Below the pieces are notes generated by a model. It searched no databases and was not told the DNA's origin. It saw only the letters and a list, made by a program, of their open reading frames with translations. Source: Hyphomicrobiales bacterium (GTDB taxonomy: Bacteria; Pseudomonadota; Alphaproteobacteria; Rhizobiales; Beijerinckiaceae). From it: 64,000 nucleotides of DNA. The stretch covers positions 62,001 to 126,000 of the forward strand of contig UBZM01000028.1 of NCBI GenBank assembly GCA_900470095.1, read 5' to 3'. Below, one piece after another: positions 7,368 to 16,633 of the stretch (position 1 is its first letter; every line of letters starts with the position of its first letter). Made by a program: the position numbers and the translations under genes.

Positions 7368-8423
7368 ATGGATCGCTGCCGCATGACCGACCTCCCTTCC
7401 GAGCGCCGCCGAGGCCGCTTCTGGCTTTATGCGCCCTTCGCCCTGCTCGTGCTGCTGGCCGTGGCCTGGTCCGGCTTCTGGTTCTTCGTCAAGGGGCGGG
7501 TGGTCGAGGGGCTCGATCGCGCTGTCGCCCGAGAGGCCCAGATGGGCCGCACATGGACCTGCAGCGATCGCTCCGTCGCAGGCTTTCCCTTTCGGATCGA
7601 GGTTCGCTGCGCCGGGCTGACGCTGACCTCGTCGCGCTGGGGCGATACGGTCAAGGTCGAGACCGGCCCGAGTGTGGCGGTCGGGCAGATCTATTCACCC
7701 GGCCTCGTCATCCTGGAGGTCAAGGGGCCACTGCAGGCTGCCCTGCCTGAAGGCCGCAAACTTGATCTCGGCTGGAGTCAGCTCGAGGCCAGCCTGGCGT
7801 TGAAGGAGCGCGAGCCCGAGCGTTTCTCCATGGTGTTGATCGAGCCGAATGCGACATTGACGGCGCCGGGCGCGAGCAATGAAACTTGGCGCGCCAATCA
7901 GCTGGATGTGCATTTGCGCCGAAACCCGGCACGTTTTGCGACCGAGCAGGTGGCAGATCTTGCGCTGACAGCGAAGGGCTCGGTGCTGCCCGCGCTCGAT
8001 GCGCTGCTCGGGACCACTGAACCAGGTGATGTCGAGATGCAGGCTAGCCTGACCCAGTCGCTGGCGTTCAAGGCCGGGTTCAATCCCGATGCGCTCGAAG
8101 CTTGGCGTACCACCGGCGGGCAGGTCGAATTGATGCGACTGCTGATGACAAAGGGGGCTGCCCGGCTCGAGGCGAGCGGGCGTCTGCTGCTCGACCAGAC
8201 GCATCGCATGTCCGGTCAGATCGATGCCGGTGTCGCGGGCATCGACCGGATTGGCGGCATAAAGCTCGGTGGTCTTGCCGCCGGTCTTGGCGGACTGCTT
8301 GGTGGCAAGCCGAGCGGCGGCACACCCGGGCTTACGCCTCTGCCGCCGGTCGTCCTGCGCGAGGGCCGGGTCTATCTCGGGCCGTTCCGGCTGCCCCTGC
8401 AGCCCTTGGCGCCGCTCTACTGA
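7368..8423 (+). CDS. DUF2125 domain-containing membrane-anchored protein
   Basis: 351 residues (346 if the ATG at 7383 is used). An N-terminal signal anchor (about 21-42) is followed by a long extracytoplasmic region rich in beta strand, with the early block TWTCSDRSVAGFPFRIEVRC typical of DUF2125. The two Cys in that block could pair. The C-terminus has a Gly/Leu-rich repeat stretch (LGGLAAGLGGLLGGKPSGG). Function is unknown; the family is largely alphaproteobacterial. A strong terminator hairpin follows at 8428. Confidence 0.8.
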   Translation: MDRCRMTDLPSERRRGRFWLYAPFALLVLLAVAWSGFWFFVKGRVVEGLDRAVAREAQMGRTWTCSDRSVAGFPFRIEVRCAGLTLTSSRWGDTVKVETGPSVAVGQIYSPGLVILEVKGPLQAALPEGRKLDLGWSQLEASLALKEREPERFSMVLIEPNATLTAPGASNETWRANQLDVHLRRNPARFATEQVADLALTAKGSVLPALDALLGTTEPGDVEMQASLTQSLAFKAGFNPDALEAWRTTGGQVELMRLLMTKGAARLEASGRLLLDQTHRMSGQIDAGVAGIDRIGGIKLGGLAAGLGGLLGGKPSGGTPGLTPLPPVVLREGRVYLGPFRLPLQPLAPLY

Positions 8424-8427
8424 ACAG

Positions 8428-8453
8428 AAAAGGGGGCGTCACCGCCCCCTTTT
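8428..8453. terminator. Bidirectional rho-independent terminator
   Basis: Stem GGGGGCG / CGCCCCC (8432-8438, 8443-8449) with a four-base loop, flanked by AAAA and TTTT. It sits between the converging DUF2125 gene and rpoH and can serve both strands. Confidence 0.85.
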
Positions 8454-8481
8454 CGCATCGTGCTGCCGAAGGATTAAGGCA

Positions 8482-9378
8482 TCAGTTCGCGGGCAGGGCG
8501 GCGCGCGGTGCTTCGATCCTGGTCAAGGCCTTCTTGACTGCCTCCTGCACCTTTTCAAAGGCGCGGACCTCGATCTGCCGGACGCGTTCGCGCGAGACCC
8601 CGAATTCCTCGGAGAGTTGCTCGAGCGTGATCGGGTCATCGGCCAGCCGGCGAGCCTCGAAGATCCGGCGTTCGCGCGGATTGAGCACGGTCAGCGCTTC
8701 GCGCAGCGCCTGGTGGCGGTTATCGCTTTCCTCGGAGTCGGCGAGGCGGCGCTCCTGGCTCTCGCTGTCGTCGACGAGCCAGTCCTGCCATTCGCCCTCG
8801 CCATCCTCGCGCAACGGCGTGTTCAGCGACGCATCTCCGCCGAGACGGCGGTTCATATCGATGACGTCCTGCTCGTTGACGCCGAGCTTGGTCGCTATGG
8901 TCTTGACCTGATCCGGCTTGAGGTCGCCCTCGCCAAGTGCCGAAATCTTGCTCTTCGCCTTGCGGAGGTTGAAGAACAGCTTCTTTTGGTTGGCGGTGGT
9001 GCCCATCTTCACCAGCGACCACGAGCGCAGGATGTATTCCTGAATCGAGGCCTTGATCCACCACATGGCGTAGGTTGCAAGACGGAAGCCCTTGTCGGGC
9101 TCGAAGCGCTTGACCGCCTGCATCAGGCCGACATTGCCTTCGGATACGACTTCGCCGATCGGCAGACCGTAGCCGCGATAGCCCATGGCGATCTTGGCCA
9201 CCAGCCGCAGATGCGAGGTGACGAGCTTATGCGCCGCATCGCGGTCGCCATGCTCGCGCCAGCTCTTGGCGAGCATGTATTCCTCGCTCGGCTCCAGCAT
9301 CGGGAACTTGCGAATTTCTTCGAGGTAACGTGAAAGTCCGCCCTCCGCGGACATGACGGGCAGCGATGCAATCGCCAT
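8482..9378 (-). CDS. rpoH: RNA polymerase sigma-32 factor (heat shock)
   Basis: Directs RNA polymerase to heat-shock promoters. 298 residues from the ATG at 9378, preceded by GGAAAGGAG; further upstream in-frame sequence is not sigma-like. Region 2 (EGNVGLMQAVKRFEP, then ATYAMWWIKASI) and region 4 helix-turn-helix (LEQLSEEFGVSRERVRQIE) are clear. The RpoH box QKKLFFNLR separates sigma-32 from other group members. Alphaproteobacteria often carry more than one rpoH; only one lies in this window. Confidence 0.96.
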   Translation of the reverse strand: MAIASLPVMSAEGGLSRYLEEIRKFPMLEPSEEYMLAKSWREHGDRDAAHKLVTSHLRLVAKIAMGYRGYGLPIGEVVSEGNVGLMQAVKRFEPDKGFRLATYAMWWIKASIQEYILRSWSLVKMGTTANQKKLFFNLRKAKSKISALGEGDLKPDQVKTIATKLGVNEQDVIDMNRRLGGDASLNTPLREDGEGEWQDWLVDDSESQERRLADSEESDNRHQALREALTVLNPRERRIFEARRLADDPITLEQLSEEFGVSRERVRQIEVRAFEKVQEAVKKALTRIEAPRAALPAN

Positions 9379-9474
9379 GCTCGTTTCTCCTTTCCTGGCT
9401 CCCGCTTCGCGGCAAGCCAACCGCGCGAACGACCCTCGCGCAGGTTTTGGATGATGTGCCTGAACCAACGCGCA

Positions 9475-9489
9475 AACCGTGTGACGGTT
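9475..9489. promoter_or_regulatory. Inverted repeat upstream of rpoH
   Basis: AACCGT-GTG-ACGGTT lies about 97 bases upstream of the rpoH start codon, within the 214-base gap (9379-9592) between rpoH and the rluD-type gene. It may be a regulator site. No factor can be named from sequence. Confidence 0.3.
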
Positions 9490-9592
9490 CGTCGAGCCCG
9501 GCCCCATGCGGCGCCCCTTAAGCCATCCGCATCCAAGCCTCATTATATGCCAACCGAGCTTGGCGGAAAGTAGGCGAAGTGGCCAGATTAGC

Positions 9593-10645
9593 TCACAGGG
9601 CCGCGAGTTCCGCTTGCAGATTTGCAAAATCGACCGGCGGAGGAGCCTCGAAATACATTTCTTCGTTCGTCACCGGGTGGGCGAAGCCAAGCACCGTCGC
9701 ATGCAACGCCTGCCGGCCGAGGGCGGCCAGCGCATCGCGTGCGCCGCCGGGAAGGCGGCTCGCCTTGGTCATATAGCCGGAGCCATAGAGCTGGTCGCCC
9801 AGCAGGGGATGGCCGAGATGGCTCATATGGACACGGATTTGGTGCGTGCGCCCGGTCTCCAGCCTGCACTCGATCAGGCTGGCCAGCGCTTCGGCTTCCT
9901 CCTGTCCGCGAAGCAGCGGCGGATAGCGTTCCAGGACGGTGAAGTGGGTGATTGCCTCGCGGCCGCGGCCCTCGGCAACGACCGCCATCTTCTCGCGATT
10001 GCGGTGCGAGCGTTCGAGCGCGGCCTCGATCGTGCCATGTGGCCGGCGCGGCGTACCCCAGACCAGCGCGAGATAGGCGCGCTCCAGGGGCCCGGTGCGG
10101 CCATGGTCGGCGAACTGCTTGGCAAGCCCCTGATGCGCCTTGTCGGTCTTGGCCACGACGAGAAGCCCGCTTGTGTCCTTGTCGAGCCGATGCACGATGC
10201 CGGGCCGCCGGACGCCGCCAATGCCGGAGAGGCTGTCTCCGCAATGAGCGATCAGCGCGTTGACCAGCGTGCCGTCCTCATGTCCCCCCGCGGGATGGAC
10301 GACGAGACCGGCGGGCTTGTTGATCACGATCAGGGCATCGTCCTCGTAGACGACCTCGAGCGGGATCGATTGGCCCACGGGCGCAGGCGGCCTGGCAGCG
10401 GGCATGACCAGGGTCAGGACGTCGCCGGCGGCGACCTTCCGGCTCGGATCGCCTGCGATCGCGTCGTTGAGGCTCACTCCGCCCTCCCGGATGACCTGCT
10501 GCAGGCGGGCGCGTGAGATTTCGCCGGCAAGCATGGCGAGCGCCTTGTCGAGGCGCATTCCTGCCTGCTCCGGAGCGACATGCAGGCTGACGCCCTCTGC
10601 GTTGTCCGAGGAGGTCGATAGTGGGGCAGTTGGTTCGGTGTTCAT
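9593..10645 (-). CDS. rluD: RluA/RluD family rRNA pseudouridine synthase
   Basis: Converts specific 23S rRNA uridines to pseudouridine. 350 residues from the ATG at 10645, which begins MNTEPTAP; a start 12 codons earlier is possible. It has an N-terminal S4-like RNA-binding domain (GMRLDKALAMLAGEISRARL and following) and then the catalytic domain with HRLDKDTSG, whose Asp is the nucleophile. The domain order S4 plus PseudoU_synth_2 fits RluD, but RluC cannot be excluded without alignment. Same strand as rpoH, but a 214-base gap suggests separate promoters. Confidence 0.9.
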   Translation of the reverse strand: MNTEPTAPLSTSSDNAEGVSLHVAPEQAGMRLDKALAMLAGEISRARLQQVIREGGVSLNDAIAGDPSRKVAAGDVLTLVMPAARPPAPVGQSIPLEVVYEDDALIVINKPAGLVVHPAGGHEDGTLVNALIAHCGDSLSGIGGVRRPGIVHRLDKDTSGLLVVAKTDKAHQGLAKQFADHGRTGPLERAYLALVWGTPRRPHGTIEAALERSHRNREKMAVVAEGRGREAITHFTVLERYPPLLRGQEEAEALASLIECRLETGRTHQIRVHMSHLGHPLLGDQLYGSGYMTKASRLPGGARDALAALGRQALHATVLGFAHPVTNEEMYFEAPPPVDFANLQAELAAL

Positions 10646-10740
10646 GCAGACCGCTATAAGGGGCGGGAGGGAGACCCGCACCCCTTTTCGCGCGATCGCC
10701 CATGCAGACGCGGCGCGCGCCCGGCCAGCACGCTCCCCAA

Positions 10741-12426
10741 TCAGCCGAAGAGGCGGAATTTTGCCTTGGCGGCTGCGGCGGGTTGAGCGTCCTCTGGCCC
10801 CGGGTCGTCTGGTGCGTGCGAGACCGGGAAGATCACCGGGGAGGGGCGATGATCGCGGACCGAGGCTGCGGCCGCAGGAGCCGCTGTCGTCTCGATGACC
10901 GGAACTGGGAGCTTGGCAGCGACGGCCGGTTCAACCCTGGCGACAGGTTCCGTCGCAGGCTTCTCGTCAACTGCAGGCTTCGCGGGTTCGGTTTTCGCAG
11001 GCTCTGTTGCGACGAGCGTTGCCTGCTCGATCGCCGGTTTAGCGGGCTCAACAGCTGCTACCGTCTCGGCGCGCCCTTCCAGCAGCGGCGCGGAATCGTC
11101 GAGATCGGCCAGCACATCGTCGATCGCCGGCGCCTGGCTGCCGAGTGTCGCCGGAGGAACAGTCCAGACGAAAGCATCGAGGCGCCCCGAGATCGGCGAG
11201 ACAGGCAGCCAATGGTCAGAGACCAGCCCGTCCGCGACCCAGGCCGCGTCACGCGGTGCGCGCGTGGCGCGCGAGAGCCATTCGCGAACCCGACCGGCCG
11301 AACCATGCTCGGCCTCTTCGAGTTCGGCCATGAGAAGGCAGACGCGAACGGATGCGCCGCCGGCCAGCAACGGCTTCAGCGCCTGGCGGGCCTTGGCGAA
11401 ATCACGGGCATGGATCGCCGCGCCGGCGAGAGCCAGCACGCCTTCCGGATCGGCTGGGCGCAGCTTCACGAGCGTTTCGGCCCGTGCGAGGCGGTCCTGC
11501 GCGCTGTCGCCAGGGCGCACATCGAGATAAGCGGCGGCGATATCTGGGTGCGAGACCTCGCGCCAGGCAGCCTCCAGTAGCTTGGCTGCCTTGCGGATAT
11601 CACCCCGCTCGGCAAGCATGCGTCCTGCCAGGGCGGCCGCGGGCGTGAGGCCTGGAGCGAGTTTTGTCGCTTCCAGCGCGGCAGCCAAGGCCTTCTCCGG
11701 TTCGCTGCCCTTCGCGTCGAGGGCTTCCGCCGCCAGCAGCACAGCGCGCTGGCGCTTGGCATCCGCCTTGTCGGCGAGGCGCAGGGCGGCGCGGCGTTCG
11801 ACGGCCGTGCGTGCCGCTTGCCAGTCGCCGGCACTGGTGTGGAAATCGAGCAGCGCGTCATTGGCCCAGGCGAGCGAGGGGGAGCGCCGCACGGCGTCGT
11901 CCGCAAAAGCGCGCGCAGCCGCCATGTCGCCGCGGCGCCGGGCCTCGACGAACAGACCGCGCAGGCCGAGCACCCGTGTTTCCGGCTTGTCGAGCATGGC
12001 CTTGAAGGCGGCCTCCGCCCGGCCCCGATCGCCCGAGAGCTGGGCGGTTTGTGCTTCCAGCAGCAGGGTCAGCGGTTCGTTGCCGGAAAACTTGCGGGCG
12101 TCGACGGCGTAGCGCCCGGCGGCCACCGGATCCCCTGCACCGATCGCGACCATTCCGCGGGAAACGGCCTCGAAGCCGCGCGCCCGACGCCGTGCTCGCG
12201 AGGCGAAGCTGAAGGCGGAGGGCAGGCCGAGAACGAAGCGCATTGCGGCCCAGGCGAGCATGGCGAGGAACGCCAGGATGATGACGCCGATCGCCGCGAT
12301 CGCGACGCTCGTCTCGATGCGGTAGCCCTGCCAGAGGACCGAGACCTCGCCGGGGCGATCGGCCAGCCAGACGGCGCCAGCCGCGAGGCAGGCAATGACG
12401 AAGAGATAGAGCAGCACGCGAACCAT
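10741..12426 (-). CDS. HemY-domain TPR membrane protein
   Basis: 561 residues. Two N-terminal membrane helices (about 3-22 and 42-66) carry the HemY_N block, with WLADRPGEVSVLWQGYRIET between them, followed by a long helical TPR-like region. The last ~120 residues are Ala/Pro/Glu-rich and probably disordered. This HemY is not protoporphyrinogen oxidase; its role in heme synthesis is uncertain. It is the last gene of the leftward run hemC - hemD/mic60 - hemY, 16 bases after its neighbour. Confidence 0.88.
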   Translation of the reverse strand: MVRVLLYLFVIACLAAGAVWLADRPGEVSVLWQGYRIETSVAIAAIGVIILAFLAMLAWAAMRFVLGLPSAFSFASRARRRARGFEAVSRGMVAIGAGDPVAAGRYAVDARKFSGNEPLTLLLEAQTAQLSGDRGRAEAAFKAMLDKPETRVLGLRGLFVEARRRGDMAAARAFADDAVRRSPSLAWANDALLDFHTSAGDWQAARTAVERRAALRLADKADAKRQRAVLLAAEALDAKGSEPEKALAAALEATKLAPGLTPAAALAGRMLAERGDIRKAAKLLEAAWREVSHPDIAAAYLDVRPGDSAQDRLARAETLVKLRPADPEGVLALAGAAIHARDFAKARQALKPLLAGGASVRVCLLMAELEEAEHGSAGRVREWLSRATRAPRDAAWVADGLVSDHWLPVSPISGRLDAFVWTVPPATLGSQAPAIDDVLADLDDSAPLLEGRAETVAAVEPAKPAIEQATLVATEPAKTEPAKPAVDEKPATEPVARVEPAVAAKLPVPVIETTAAPAAAASVRDHRPSPVIFPVSHAPDDPGPEDAQPAAAAKAKFRLFG

Positions 12427-12442
12427 TGAACGCTATCCTCCG

Positions 12443-14395
12443 TCAGCCACCCGCGCCGAGCGCGGCAACCGCATCCTGTGCAATCCTGCCGATCGCGGCG
12501 TCCGCGGCAGCGCGCTTCTGCAAGCCGGTGCCGAACTCGGCACTGTCCCGCCGCGCGGGCTCGGGCAATTGAGCCCAGAGGCCGGCGGCCTTGCCGAATT
12601 CGTTATGCAGAAGCGCGTTCTCCAGGCGGATCACCAACGTCGCAGGATCGTTTGCACCGGTATCTCCAACCGGGCGAATGGTGACGACCTTGCTGGCGAG
12701 CCCAAGCAGACGATCCTGCCAATCCTTGGCGGCCGGCGTCATTTCGCGATCGAACATGGCGCGATGAACCCGGAATTGCGCCAGCAGCGCATCCTGCGTC
12801 GGTGCGCCGGTCGTGGCGACGGCGGAGAGGGCGGCCAGCTGTTCGGCCGAGCCGCCGCCCTTGCCGAGAGCTGCGATATCGGCCGAGAAGGGCCTGCCTG
12901 CAGCAAGCGCACCCTGGATGCGTTCGGCCAGCACGATGCGCGCGGCGGCGAATGCCTGCGGGCTCGGCGAGGCCGCGGACTTGGCGAGCGTCTCGACAGT
13001 GCCGAGGCGTTGCGTCAGCCCGGCGATGGCCGAGCTGTTCTCTGCCGTGGCCGGGGCGGGAGCGTTTGCGAGTTCTGCCAGCCGTGCGGCAGCGGTCTTT
13101 GCCTCCGTGGCCGCATTGGCGGCGGCCTCCGACGTTGCGCTGATTCGGCGATCGAGCGCCTCCAGCGCCGCGCGCTGGGGCAGGCTCGTGACTGCGCTTT
13201 GCAGATTGGTCGTCGTGCGCTGCAGCGTCTCGAGGCGCCCCTTCAGCTCGGCGATCTGCTGTTCGCTGGTATCGGGCGTCGCGCGGGAACCAACCAGCGT
13301 CATGAGACCCGCCCCAAGGATGCCGCCGATCAGGCCGGTCGCGGCCAGCGCAGCCCATGGCAGCCGCGGAGGGGGAGATGGCTCACCCGAAACGGGCGGC
13401 GCAGGCTCGGATGGAGCCAAGCCAGCGGGCTCAGGCGCCGGAGATGTGCTCCCCGGTGCGAATTCACTGGGTTGCGTGGCTGCGGGGGGAGGCTGGTCAG
13501 TCTCTGTCGAAGCGGCCTCTGGTGCAGCGGTCACTGCCTCCTCGACCTTGCCGTCGATGGTCGGGGGAGTTCGCCGGTGGCGTCCGCGCGGCGTGGCTGT
13601 CTGCGGCTCGCTCATCGCATCCTTGTCCGTCTCGACGCCGGCCGGCGCGGTCACGGCCTGTCTAACACCCCCAGCGCGACGATTGCGAGCGGTCACTTGA
13701 TCCAGCGCAGCCAGCAGGGCTGCCTCTTCAGGGTATTCCGCAACCAGAACCGTGCTGGCGCCTGCTGCGATCAAGGGAGCCGCAACCTCCGCCGAAAGCG
13801 TGACATGCGTCAGTTCGAGCGCTTGTTCACTGAGACCGGAGGCGCGTGTCAGGGTGAGAAAAGTCTGGGCGCCTCGTGGTGAATAGTGAAGTGCGGCTTC
13901 GGCGCGCCCATCCCGCAGGCTGGCTGCCGCCACTTCGGGCAGGCTCGGCCTGGCCTCGGCAGCATAGGCGGTCCAGCTCGCGATCTCATAACCGGCCTTG
14001 CCCAGGCGCTCCGCAATATCGTCATGGCGGTCCCGGCCAGCGACCAGAAGCAGCCGTGCCGGCGTGGGGATGTTGCGCTGGACCAGAGCGATCAGGTCGT
14101 TGCGGTCGCCATCGGCACTGCGGGCATCCTCGAAACCGGCGTCGCGCATCTTCGCGGCCGTCCGTGCTCCGACGGTGAAAACCGGCAGATCCCGCCAGGC
14201 CTGTGGGGCATCGGCGAGGGCCGGTACCGCATTGCCGCTGGTCAGTATCAGGGCGGCGAATGTACCCTTGGGTACAGGCTCGGAGAGACGGACCACGTCG
14301 AAGAGCGGCGCCACGATCGGCTCATGGCCATGGGCGGTGAGCGCGCGGGCGCTGCGTTCGGCATCCGCCTGCGGTCTGAACACGAATACGCGCAT
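12443..14395 (-). CDS. hemD: Uroporphyrinogen-III synthase fused in frame to a Mic60/mitofilin-like protein
   Basis: One open frame of 650 residues holds two proteins usually encoded apart. Residues 1 to about 236 are HemD, which cyclises hydroxymethylbilane to uroporphyrinogen III (start MRVFVFRPQAD behind a strong AGGAGGG site). A linker follows, then from Met261 a mitofilin-like (COG4223) part: Pro/Ala-rich segment, membrane helix at about 346-369, long coiled coil and a helical C-terminal domain. Met261 (base 13615) has its own AAGGA site and may start a separate product. At 13668-13672 a run of five G (coding strand) precedes an out-of-frame TAG (13664-13662); one more G would end hemD there. 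The frame is fused as given. Confidence 0.8.
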   Translation of the reverse strand: MRVFVFRPQADAERSARALTAHGHEPIVAPLFDVVRLSEPVPKGTFAALILTSGNAVPALADAPQAWRDLPVFTVGARTAAKMRDAGFEDARSADGDRNDLIALVQRNIPTPARLLLVAGRDRHDDIAERLGKAGYEIASWTAYAAEARPSLPEVAAASLRDGRAEAALHYSPRGAQTFLTLTRASGLSEQALELTHVTLSAEVAAPLIAAGASTVLVAEYPEEAALLAALDQVTARNRRAGGVRQAVTAPAGVETDKDAMSEPQTATPRGRHRRTPPTIDGKVEEAVTAAPEAASTETDQPPPAATQPSEFAPGSTSPAPEPAGLAPSEPAPPVSGEPSPPPRLPWAALAATGLIGGILGAGLMTLVGSRATPDTSEQQIAELKGRLETLQRTTTNLQSAVTSLPQRAALEALDRRISATSEAAANAATEAKTAAARLAELANAPAPATAENSSAIAGLTQRLGTVETLAKSAASPSPQAFAAARIVLAERIQGALAAGRPFSADIAALGKGGGSAEQLAALSAVATTGAPTQDALLAQFRVHRAMFDREMTPAAKDWQDRLLGLASKVVTIRPVGDTGANDPATLVIRLENALLHNEFGKAAGLWAQLPEPARRDSAEFGTGLQKRAAADAAIGRIAQDAVAALGAGG

Positions 14396-14438
14396 GCGCC
14401 CTCCTGTCGCGTCGTTGGCGTTCATGGAACGCCCGGCC

Positions 14439-15389
14439 TCATGAGTAGATCCCCGCCGGAGCCCTGGCGCGCAAGGCGCGTCCGAGTTCGGCTCCACGTT
14501 CCGTGGCCTCGCTGACGGGACCGCTGCAGCTATCTTCGGCCATCGCCGTGCCGTCGGGCGAGAGCAGCAGTCCCCGCAAATGGAAGCGGTCGCCCTCGAC
14601 CGTGGCATGACCGGCGATCGGTGTCCGGCAGGAACCGTCGAGCTCGGTCAGGAAGGCGCGTTCGGCGGCGAGTGCGATGCCGGTGTCACGGCAGAGGATC
14701 GGCTGCACAGCCTCCGCGCTCGCGGTGTCGCCAATGCGAACCGCAATGGCGATCGCACCCTGGCCGACGGCCGGAAGCGATTCCTCAATGGAAAGGATGC
14801 CGGTCGCCTTGTCGGCGAGCCCGAGCCGCTTCAGTCCGGCGATGGCGAGCAGGGTCGCGTCGATCTCTCCATTCGCCACCTTCTCCAGCCGCCTTGCGAC
14901 ATTGCCGCGCAGCAGGACGATCTCGAGATCGGGCCGGGCGCGCCTCAGCATGGCTTGGCGGCGCAGCGAGGCCGAACCGACGACAGCGCCCTGCGGCAGG
15001 TCTGCCACGCGGGAAATGCCGCGCGCGATCAACGCGTCGCGCACATCCTCGCGGGGGAGATAGCCAGCGATGGTGAGGCCGTCGGGCAATTTGGTGGGAA
15101 GATCCTTGGCGGAGTGGACAGCGTAGTCGATCCGGCCCTCGATCTGAGCCTGGTCGATCTCCTTGGTGAACAGACCCTTTCCGCCGGCCTCAGAGAGGGG
15201 ACGATCGCGAATGGAGTCCCCCGTCGTGACGATGATTTCGAGCGGCAGCTCGTCCTTTGCCCAGCCATGAGCCTCGGCGAGGCGGCGGGCGAACTCATTG
15301 GCCTGCGCCAACGCCAGGGGGCTGCCGCGCGTGCCAATGACAAAGCGGCCGGCCTGGCGTCCGCGAACCGAAGCTGCGATCTCGTTCAT
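14439..15389 (-). CDS. hemC: Hydroxymethylbilane synthase (porphobilinogen deaminase)
   Basis: Joins four porphobilinogen units into hydroxymethylbilane, the substrate of the next gene, hemD. 316 residues. The N-terminal [13 protein letters not shown], the phosphate-binding AVHSAKDLP and the dipyrromethane-cofactor Cys254 in [11 protein letters not shown] are all intact. First gene of the leftward heme run; hemD starts 43 bases after its stop. The promoter must lie in the 174 bases shared with divergent tsaD (15390-15563). Confidence 0.95.
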   Translation of the reverse strand: MNEIAASVRGRQAGRFVIGTRGSPLALAQANEFARRLAEAHGWAKDELPLEIIVTTGDSIRDRPLSEAGGKGLFTKEIDQAQIEGRIDYAVHSAKDLPTKLPDGLTIAGYLPREDVRDALIARGISRVADLPQGAVVGSASLRRQAMLRRARPDLEIVLLRGNVARRLEKVANGEIDATLLAIAGLKRLGLADKATGILSIEESLPAVGQGAIAIAVRIGDTASAEAVQPILCRDTGIALAAERAFLTELDGSCRTPIAGHATVEGDRFHLRGLLLSPDGTAMAEDSCSGPVSEATERGAELGRALRARAPAGIYS

Positions 15390-15563
15390 TCTCTTTGCGT
15401 CTTCCTGATGCCGGCCGCTGGCCGGCGAACTCCACGGCCTCTTGGCCTTATGCTCCGTGGCGCACTATACGAGGGAATCCCCGGCGTGAAACCGTCGGAG
15501 CTCCGCCCGCCTCTCCTTGTGGCCTGTTCCGGCCGAAACCTGTCCGAGATTTGTCGATCGATC

Positions 15564-16607
15564 ATGCGCGTTCTGGGGATAGAGACGACTTGTGACGAGA
15601 CCGCGGCTGCAATCGTTGGCGTCGATCGCGCCGGCGAAGCCAAAATCCTGTCCAACGAGATCCTGAGTCAGATCGCCGCACATGCGGCTTATGGTGGCGT
15701 GGTGCCGGAGATCGCGGCGCGTGCGCATGTCGAGGCCATCGATCGCATCGTCGCTCGCGCCTTCGCGAATGCCGGACTCAAGCCCTCCGAGATCGACGCT
15801 GTCGCTGCTGCCGCCGGGCCGGGTCTGGTCGGCGGCGTCATGGTCGGGCTGACCACGGCGAAGGCGATTGCCCTGGTGACCGGCCGCCCCTTCATTGCGG
15901 TGAACCATCTCGAAGCCCATGCGCTGACGGCGCGGCTGACCGATGACGTTGCCTTTCCCTATCTGCTGCTTCTGGTCTCGGGCGGACATACGCAGCTCCT
16001 GGCGGTGCGCGGCGTCGGCGATTATCTGCGTCTGGGCGGAACCATCGACGACGCGGTCGGCGAGGCCTTCGACAAGATCGCAAAGATGCTCGGCCTGGCC
16101 TATCCGGGCGGCCCCTCGGTCGAGCGAGAAGCCGAGAAGGGCGATCCCGAACGCTTCGAGTTTCCGCGGCCCATGGCCGGGCGCCCCAATCCCGATTTCT
16201 CGCTGTCCGGCCTCAAGACCGCGGTCAGGCTGGTGGCCGAACGCATTGCGCCGCTCTCGGACCGAGATGTCGCTGATCTCTGTGCCTCCTTCCAGGCAGC
16301 GGTCGTCGACGTGCTGGTCGACCGCACGCGAGCGGGCCTGCGCGCCTGCCGTGGGGCCGGGATCATGCCCACGGCCTTGGTGGTCGCCGGTGGCGTTGCC
16401 GCCAATCAGCCCATCCGGCGCGGACTGACCCGCTTTGCGACCGAGGCCGGCCTGCCGATGGTCGCGCCACCGGTTGCCCTTTGCGGCGACAATGGCGCGA
16501 TGATCGCTTGGGCTGGGCTCGAGAGGCTGAGGCTCGGGCTTGTCGACGACATGAGCGCGGTTGCCCGGCCACGCTGGCCGCTGGACGAGCTCAAGGCCAA
16601 AGCGTGA
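15564..16607 (+). CDS. tsaD: tRNA N6-threonylcarbamoyladenosine transferase TsaD
   Basis: Transfers threonylcarbamoyl to A37 of ANN-decoding tRNAs, together with TsaB and TsaE. 347 residues from the ATG at 15564 ([14 protein letters not shown]). The long upstream in-frame extension runs antisense to hemC and is rejected. Metal-binding HLEAH and the ASKHA nucleotide-binding motifs ([20 protein letters not shown]) are visible. It opens a rightward run with gpsA and the L,D-transpeptidase. Position divergent from hemC is a regular alphaproteobacterial layout. Confidence 0.95.
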   Translation: MRVLGIETTCDETAAAIVGVDRAGEAKILSNEILSQIAAHAAYGGVVPEIAARAHVEAIDRIVARAFANAGLKPSEIDAVAAAAGPGLVGGVMVGLTTAKAIALVTGRPFIAVNHLEAHALTARLTDDVAFPYLLLLVSGGHTQLLAVRGVGDYLRLGGTIDDAVGEAFDKIAKMLGLAYPGGPSVEREAEKGDPERFEFPRPMAGRPNPDFSLSGLKTAVRLVAERIAPLSDRDVADLCASFQAAVVDVLVDRTRAGLRACRGAGIMPTALVVAGGVAANQPIRRGLTRFATEAGLPMVAPPVALCGDNGAMIAWAGLERLRLGLVDDMSAVARPRWPLDELKAKA

Positions 16608-16633
16608 TCCGTGAGCGACGTGAGCGCGCCGAG

